In this document: one piece after another, positions 58,086-64,000 of the stretch
Position numbering within the stretch: position 1 is the first letter of the stretch
Layout: every line of letters begins with the position of its first letter
Assembly (NCBI GenBank): GCA_011009095.1
Contig: VTPC01001072.1
Location: 291,855 to 355,854, forward strand
Direction of reading: 5' to 3'
Origin: Ignelater luminosus
Lineage: Eukaryota > Arthropoda > Insecta > Coleoptera > Elateridae
Length of the DNA stretch: 64,000 nucleotides
Notes under the pieces: generated by a model
Databases searched by the model: none
What the model saw: only the letters and a program-made list of their open reading frames with translations
What the model was told of the DNA's origin: nothing
Program-made: the position numbers and the translations under genes

Positions 58086-58268
58086 TGTTAATTTACTTGT
58101 TTTCCAGCACATTAATAACACGCGTTGTATAAATATTTATTTGATATTATTAGTTCATGTTAAGGAAACTATTAACAAGACGTTTTTTAATTTTCACTTC
58201 TGACATGACCTCTTATTTACTTTTCAATACTAACAACATGCAACAACTAAAAGTCACTAACTCCAACA
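58086..58268 (-). repeat. Copia 5' LTR
   Basis: 183 bp, TGTTGG...AACA on the minus strand. It is identical to the 3' LTR except for three substitutions (TAGTACATG/TAGTTCATG, TTTTTAC/TTTTCAC, CATGTAAC/CATGCAAC). It should carry the element's promoter. Confidence 0.95.
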
Positions 58269-58273
58269 AAAAG

Positions 58274-58680
58274 GACGAAAATCATCGATTATATCTTTAA
58301 ATCCACTTTACAGTCTAATAAGTCAATCCTAGGCGTTTGAATTTCCGCGCAAGATTAATGTGTACTTTCTGTCATCGTATTGCGTTTGATACAGTTTAAC
58401 ATTTGAAAGATAAAATTAAAATTTCTTCTCATTAACTTAATAGTGGACATGTTTAAATTCCTTCTGTAGGGAACTTCCTACCGCTAAATTTCTTTGGAAT
58501 GCGTTTGTATTTTCTTCAAGTCTTATTTATATTAATGTAATGGTGGTTATTTTAAAACAACATTAGGTAACTCCCGAAAGGGTTATTTTATCTGTATCAC
58601 TTCATTGTCATTAGAGGTACGAAAACCTTGGGAGAATCCAGCTCGATTTCATGTAATCATAAAACCTTAGAATTCTGCTT
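58274..58680. other. No recognised feature
   Basis: AT-rich flank downstream of the copia target duplication; no frame or repeat recognised. Confidence 0.4.
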
Positions 58681-58689
58681 GAATTCATA

Positions 58690-59150
58690 CACTAAAAGGG
58701 AAGGCATAACCCGACTCATGGTGGTAATTTAACTCTTTAAGAAGGGTAATGAAGGGTTGAGCCCCACCTTGGGCCACCCCAGGTGGCTTTGATATATTTA
58801 GATCTCTTAGGAGGAAGATGAAAGGTGAAGTCCGACCTTGACCCCATTCAGCTGGCCTGTGGGATTTTACCCGTCTTAGAAACCTGATGAGACGTTAAAC
58901 CCAAACTTCGGCCTTCTCAAATGGTCTATCAGAAGGCGTACTTAGATCTTTTGAGAAGGTTAGTAGACAGCGAAGCCCGACCTTCCATTAGAGGGCGTAT
59001 TCCGACCTGTCATTGTAATTAACTATTTAAGCAGAGTAATGGAGAGCAGACCCGGACCTGAGTTGTTTTCAAACATAGTAGACCCCGATGGGTTGTCACC
59101 GCAGGTGTCCATGTCCAGACCTGTTGCTACTCCAAGGCCCGGTATTATAA
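58690..59150 (+). repeat. Dispersed satellite monomers
   Basis: It contains TTTAAGAAGGGTAATGAAGG, TTGGGCCACCCCAGGTGGCT, GAAGTCCGACCTTGAC and AACATAGTAGACCCCGATGG with TCACCGCAGGTGTCCATGTC. Three to four units of the 27.5-kb family. Confidence 0.75.
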
Positions 59151-60500
59151 ATAATTGACTAGGCAATTAAGATTTAATAGGTAGATAAATTTGTTTTTTT
59201 TTTCTATTGATTTTATACGACACGAATTGATTTACTGGCTATGGGAGGGCTAAACGAAGAACGTGACGCCGTCGTGACCTAACCAGAGCTAGCGGGACGT
59301 AGACAGGGCCTAGATCTGGCGATGCTCTGCCACACCTCTGGAGTATTTAGTTTTTTGTTTTGATGAATAATTTTGAAGCGCTTATTTCAAGTATTTTTCT
59401 TGCCTATTTCTTGCTTAAAATTACATTTTTAGCGCCTACAAATCCGGTCTTGTACTGAAGAAAGACAGCATCAGGATGTTGCCACAACGTCATGAGAATG
59501 TCATGAATGTTGCAAATCTTCAGATTTATAGCCAGCTCTGGCAACTTTGGTTGTAGCTGTTAATCATCCTCTTTTCCGCCATTTTGATAAATCTTGACGA
59601 GATTCTGTTGGTAGAAGAGAAAATATCGAATTGTCAATAAACTCAAAGGCACAGAATGGCTAACTGATGATTATCCAAAAACTACCAAAAGAAACAGGAC
59701 TAACGAGGAAGCAAAACGTCTTGTGTTAGACAATAAAGATGTTGACGTTAAACGCCCAAGGACATTTTAATTATCTATAAACTTTTTTATTTTTGAAAAC
59801 TAATAAAAAATAAGTAAGGTGAGCACATTAATTCTATTTTGTGCATGTCGATTTTTATAGTACTAACTATAAACATTCGGTCGGCAACTTTTTAAAAGTT
59901 GATTAATGGTGACACGTAGCCACACCAGAAATGTTTTATACAAAAGGGGTACAGGTGTATATTATAGAAAAGTATAAAGTTTCTTGTTGCTCTAAATGTC
60001 ACGCCTAAATGGTTTCCACCTGCGTCAGTCAAAAGGCAGGATGTTGTGTTGTCCTCCTAACCCTAAGTTAATGCCGCGCCGACGCTTACTATATACGTTT
60101 ATAGAGCCCCCTTTATAAACGGCTGTTTTCTCAAATGGAAATGTTTTAATAATTTAAGAAGAGACAGCTTAAAGCAATCCACACACAAGAGGAGCCTATA
60201 CTGATGTTAGGTATTTACAGGGGCGTTAAAAGTTTCAGATTATGAAACTACTTACAACTTACATATCTGAAAAGACTGTGTATTATAAAATACTAAATAA
60301 AGAGAGAACGCAACGTCAAAAAACAACTTCGACGTTATGTAAAATAGAAATTGTCCGTGTTAATACGTCGTAAAAAATGATTTAATATTTAGAAGCACGA
60401 AAGAACACCCACAACTTTGACGTATTCCTAAATAAATGACCACATTATCTACCCACCTGGTTGTAACTTAACAAAATACCGAGATAACGCCCAAAACATA

Positions 60501-60532
60501 AAGAGAGCGCAAAAAACAAAATGCGCTCTCTT
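60501..60532. other. Perfect 11-bp hairpin
   Basis: AAGAGAGCGCA, 10-base A-rich loop, TGCGCTCTCTT. Such stems end small transposons or sit at transcript 3' ends; no adjacent gene or second copy was seen. Confidence 0.5.
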
Positions 60533-61742
60533 AGGGCAGATATTAAAAATTAGTAATTTAATTAGTAGAAAACGGATTTGTATGTGTACCTGAAAAGATT
60601 GTTGTTTGAGCTTTACAAATATATATGTATATAGAGTTTGCTATGGATTTATCAAAAATTGTTTACATACCCGAAAATTTTAAGCAAACAAGCGAGCATC
60701 AGGAAAACGGAGTATACCGATTCGAGTCGAGTTCCTCAAGGATATATCTCAAAACCCATATTTTGCCTAGTCTTACAAGTATGTTTAGCATGTTAAATTT
60801 GAAACTTCCTTTCAAGCTGACATGAGTTCCGATAGCAAGGCCCAATAAATATTCATTCAACGTTTACAGTTTCAAAGCCAAGAATATTATAAAATGAAAA
60901 ATGTTACATGCAAATCCGTTCTCTTTCTAATTACCATTAAAATAAAACAATTTAATGTAATTAACCCGGAAATTATATTCGGATACAAAACTGTGTAAAT
61001 AGAAGATAAAAAAAGGAATAATTAATTATGTTTATATTTCGATTCTTTAATTGAATATAAAAACGTGCTTTTAAATTACAAAATTTCTTTTTAATGCTAG
61101 AACGCACGTAAACCTAATTAACGTTTACATTAATTTAATATTTTTGTATTTACTTTTTAAAAGAAATTGGCACAGTTTTAAACTGAACAGAAGATATTTA
61201 ATAAAGGAGCCGTGAAATTATTTAATAAAATCCAAGGCGGGTTTTTTGTATAAAATCTTGAGATGTTAACATAACCTAATTTTAATAATTAACGATTATT
61301 TATAAATTGCGATATTTTATTACAATAAAGGGGATCGTTATTTATTTTTCCTTCTTTCTTTTTCAATTCACAATAAGCAATAAAATAATACAAAAGACCT
61401 CGTTGAATGGATGAAATTGTTCTCTGTTTGTATGTAAATTAAATAAATTAGGTTACGGAACAATAATAAATTATGTGGGAAATAAATCAAGCGCTGGTTT
61501 TTTGATTATCCTATAGGATTGAATATAATTAATATGGACATAATAACATGAAAATCAGTTGTGTACGTATACGTAGACAATGGGCCTTGACAGGAACATA
61601 TTAATTAGTTGATAGGGGGAATTGCGATTCCTAATTTTTTTTCAATTTTAAATTGAAATTTTATTTGCAATTCTAAATCAAAAAAATCTTCCTCGCACTA
61701 AAAAAATTATGATTTCTGCAAATAAAAAATTTAGAAGAATTC

Positions 61743-61945
61743 GCATGGGGATCAAACCTACAATCAGGATCAAAGCTCTACAAGAAAGGTTAGCGAGTTG
61801 TTCCTTAAAAGTCTCTCATTGCAGTTAACACGAAACAATATACAAAAATTTAGCTTACAATTGGAGAAGACGACTTCGCTAAGCTCACTTGATTACAGCT
61901 TTAGGCCGGAGAACCAAGGTTATGAGTTCGATATCCAAGCGAATT
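61743..61945. repeat. Possible tRNA-derived SINE fragments
   Basis: On the minus strand TAGAGCTTTGATCCTGATTG and then TAGGTTTGATCCCCATGCG resemble the D-stem-to-T-arm half of a tRNA, with a B-box-like GGTTTGATCCCC. On the plus strand GGTTAGCGAGTTGTTCC (A-box-like, 61,789) and GGTTATGAGTTCGATATCCA (B-box-like, about 61,918) lie 130 bp apart, too far for one tRNA. The fragments may be degraded SINE pieces. Confidence 0.25.
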
Positions 61946-62487
61946 TTAATTTTTGTAGAAATCATAATTTACGTATGAGGAAGATTTAGAGTTTCCATTT
62001 CTAATTGATGATCATGACTAAAATCAGGTTTCTTCAAACCCAGAAGATATTTCTGAAATAGTAGAATAGCAAGCCTTTAAATGTGAGAGCTGAAGAAAAC
62101 TTCATCAAGTCAATGATGAAGGCAGCAGTTCAACTTCTCTTAGATAACAAAAATGCAAAACCTTAGATAAACCAGATGAAAACCAAACATAAATGTTAAT
62201 AGCAATATTCTTTGACATATCGGGTGAGCAAACTAAAAGAACTAGAATATCGTAAAGACAAGACAAAATTATTTATAATTACTTGTAGAACAGCTAGGCT
62301 AAGGGTCAATATGATACAGTTGAGAAATAGGTTACCAAAGGGTACCTACATGGCTCGATACATACGACGAGGATGGCCCCAGAAATAGGCAGCATCAACT
62401 ATACCAACGACTTGATGAAAATTGTAGAAGAATTATTGTTTCATACACGTAGAAGTGAGGACCTAACAATCACACCATAAGTGATTA

Positions 62488-63954
62488 TGCAGTGTGTCCC
62501 AAATTCGTGACTTACCATTGGGATCTCCGAAATAGTTAGTTAAATTAGAAAGAAACACCTATTTTGGAGATCAATTTAGTGATGATTTTGTTTCTGCAAA
62601 AAAGTTCACCGCTTACTAGCTATTCGCTAAAAACGAAATTATTCGATTTTGTTAAAAGTGGAATATTTCAGGAACTTGCAAAAATAAAAAAGAATGCCAA
62701 AGAGAAGGTTTTAGAGAACTAACTTCGGAACACAAATAAATCATCTTCGCGATCGTCTTTTGTTTTACTTTAACGATGGACCATAAAAGCAAACTGTTTT
62801 TAATAGAAAGCCTATTCGATTCTCATGTTGATGTAGAGGGTGTTTCAAATGCTTTTTAGTGATGTAAAGTTTAACGTAAAGGCCTGCACGGGCCAGGTCG
62901 AAACTCGGGTTCGGGTTGGGCCGGGCCGCAGTTTAGAAATTTATCAGGGTTTTCGGATCTATGTCCGGTCAATCGGGCCTCTCGCGCTGTTCGGTCTTGT
63001 CGGGTCTGTCGAACTGTTGGAGACTGTCGGAGCTCTGAAGCCTGTCGGGCTTTCTCGACCCTTCGGGTCTATTGGGTCCTTCGGATCTCTCGGGTCTATC
63101 GAGCCGTTTGAATCTCTCGGGCCTGTCGGGCCATTTGGACCGTTCGGGCCTTTTGGACTTCTTGGCACTTCGGGCTTCTCGGTCCGACCGCTCAGGCTTC
63201 TCGGGCGGTTTGTGCCGTTCCGGTCTGTCGGGCCGATCAAGAAGTCACCGGGTTTTTTCTCGGGCAGCGTCATGTTTGTCTCCAGTCGGGCCGGGCCTGG
63301 AAACTTTGGTTCGTGCAGGGGTCTAGTTTGACATAATTATTCTTGCGTCATCAAATACATCAGATACGCAACAAGCTAGTATTTGTTAATACCCGGTAAA
63401 ACATTTTATAAGTGTATTTCTCAATTTTCTTTTAGCAATTGTTACATAACAAAAACAACTTGTTTGACAAAGATCCACGATTTGCATGTGTTTGATGTCA
63501 TGGCAGACTACGATGTAAATTGTTTTCATTTCATAACTTGGTAAAACAAAAGGATAACTGGTATATCACTGAAAATCATTTACAGTGAGCTATTCAGCAA
63601 TACAAAAATTAAGTAGGCGTTCCATTAAAAAAATTTTGCGTTTACGTTCTACCGCTGAAGTAAAACAAAAAAGGACAGCGAAAATGATGTGTTTGTGTTC
63701 ACGGGTCAATTCTCTAGAAACCCCTCTTTGCCGTACTTTTCTATCTTTGCGTGTTCCTGAGATATTCCACTTTAAAGAAAAACGGATAATTTCGTTTCTA
63801 GCTAGTATCTAGTGAGCCGTGAACGTTTTTGAAAAAACAGAAAAATCACTAAATTGATCTCCAATATAGACAACATTTTCTAATTTAATTGATTTTGTCT
63901 CTCTTACCGTTTCCGAGACCTCAATGGTGAGCCACGAATTTGGGACACACTGTA
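62488..63954. mobile_element. Long-inverted-repeat (foldback) element, ~1.47 kb
   Basis: The arms, 62,488 to about 62,828 and about 63,590 to 63,954, are inverted copies at roughly 80% identity by eye. The shared end reads CAGTGTGTCCCAAATTCGTG. Inside the arms GGAGATCAATTTAGTGAT and GGAATATTTCAGGAAC (right arm GGAATATCTCAGGAAC) match. The outer flanks show TA on both sides (62,486-62,487 and 63,955-63,956), as for mariner-type target duplications. No transposase is encoded. A GC-rich element lies in the central 760 bp. Confidence 0.8.
62879..63323 (+). mobile_element. GC-rich minisatellite element, copy 12, with 8-bp flanking repeat
   Basis: The left end is (TA)AAGGCCTGCACGGGCC and the right end GTTCGTGCAGGGGTC(TA). 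It is the best preserved copy: CGGGTTCGGGTTGGGCCGGG then CAGTTTAGAAATTTATCAGG on the left, about thirty 9-bp units, and GATCAAGAAGTCACCGGG then GTCTCCAGTCGGGCCGGGCC on the right. Flanks outside the terminal TA are GTTTAACG and GTTTGACA (six of eight match). It lies inside the foldback element. Confidence 0.85.
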
Positions 63955-64000
63955 TAATGATGTACGGAGTGGCTGCCCATATCAATAGTAAAATCAAGCG

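Larger units (their letters stand above)
53797..58268 (-). mobile_element. Ty1/copia LTR retrotransposon, complete but defective
   Basis: 4,472 bp, bounded by 183-bp LTRs and a 5-bp target duplication AAAAG (53,792-53,796 and 58,269-58,273). Transcription runs toward lower coordinates. Domain order is gag, zinc knuckle, protease, integrase, reverse transcriptase, RNase H. Integrase upstream of reverse transcriptase is diagnostic of the copia superfamily. Lesions seen: a frameshift near 57,300-57,320; an in-frame TAG at 56,882; a frameshift near 56,710; stops at 55,221 (TAA), 54,762 (TGA) and 54,366 (TAG); and a short deletion after the integrase core near 55,920. It is a little shorter than the 5.1-kb Drosophila copia. 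Confidence 0.97.
59151..62485. other. Mostly AT-rich non-coding stretch
   Basis: A less AT-rich part at 59,240-59,340 has no recognised content. From 59,570 to 59,770 a diverged frame might be present but has stops. 60,900-61,740 is very AT-rich with no features. tRNA-like words occur near 61,743-61,945. Confidence 0.4.

Noticed and set aside
53797..58268. Active, autonomous copia element
   Set aside because: Stops at 56,882, 55,221, 54,762 and 54,366, two frameshifts and a deletion rule out an intact polyprotein as the sequence stands.
62840..63331. Collagen-like 163-codon ORF with Gly-X-Y pattern
   Set aside because: It lies wholly over the 9-bp minisatellite and its transposon ends; the same DNA is open in other frames and on the other strand.
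1..64000. Telomeric TTAGG-type arrays
   Set aside because: Only isolated TTAGG words are present; no tandem run was seen.

Overview
The window looks like a gene-poor, repeat-dominated stretch of an animal nuclear genome, most likely an arthropod and probably an insect. The background is AT-rich with no operon-like gene packing. The only long protein-coding structure is a Ty1/copia retrotransposon whose primer-binding site matches the half-tRNA (initiator Met) type known from Drosophila copia. Around it are relics of BEL/Pao, Tigger/pogo and Tc1/mariner-like elements. I recognise no host gene, rRNA gene, functional tRNA gene or CRISPR array. Short exons of spliced host genes cannot be excluded by eye.

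Layout. At 0.3-1.5 kb and 5.9-6.5 kb, and again at 53.3-53.6 kb, lie arrays of a 117-122 bp satellite (family A). The first array contains several pyrimidine microsatellite blocks. At 4.1-4.6 kb and 19.2-20.3 kb are tandem arrays sharing a core of about 42 bp. The 6.6-7.9 kb stretch is a GC-rich island with a broken, unrecognised open frame. At 13.1-14.4 kb a Tigger transposase relic abuts a mariner-like transposase relic. From 22.4 to 25.6 kb an inverted pair of short elements flanks three GC-rich minisatellite elements. At 27.5-29.6 kb is a higher-order repeat array (about 280 bp, built from four diverged monomers); its monomers recur at 37.4, 38.8, 47.2, 53.0 and 58.7 kb. Five places (3.6, 27.2, 32.0, 32.5 and 35.2 kb) carry the same short stretch of a BEL/Pao gag. 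The copia element occupies 53,797-58,268 on the minus strand. The window ends in a 1.47-kb foldback element (62,488-63,954).

The most distinctive signal is a family of about a dozen GC-rich elements. They share an 18-bp terminal inverted repeat close to TAGAGCCCTGCACGGGCC, and their interior is a degenerate 9-bp minisatellite (TCGGGCCTN type). The 9-bp period puts Gly at every third residue in one frame, which creates long collagen-like open frames that are not genes. One copy (62.9 kb) and one composite of three copies plus satellite (48.3-50.1 kb) are flanked by near-matching 8-bp direct repeats. That suggests hAT-like non-autonomous transposons that have captured and carried satellite DNA.

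The copia element has 183-bp LTRs differing at three positions, a perfect 5-bp target duplication (AAAAG), a PBS and a PPT, yet its coding region has at least two frameshifts, four in-frame stops and an internal deletion. It therefore looks recently inserted but not autonomous.
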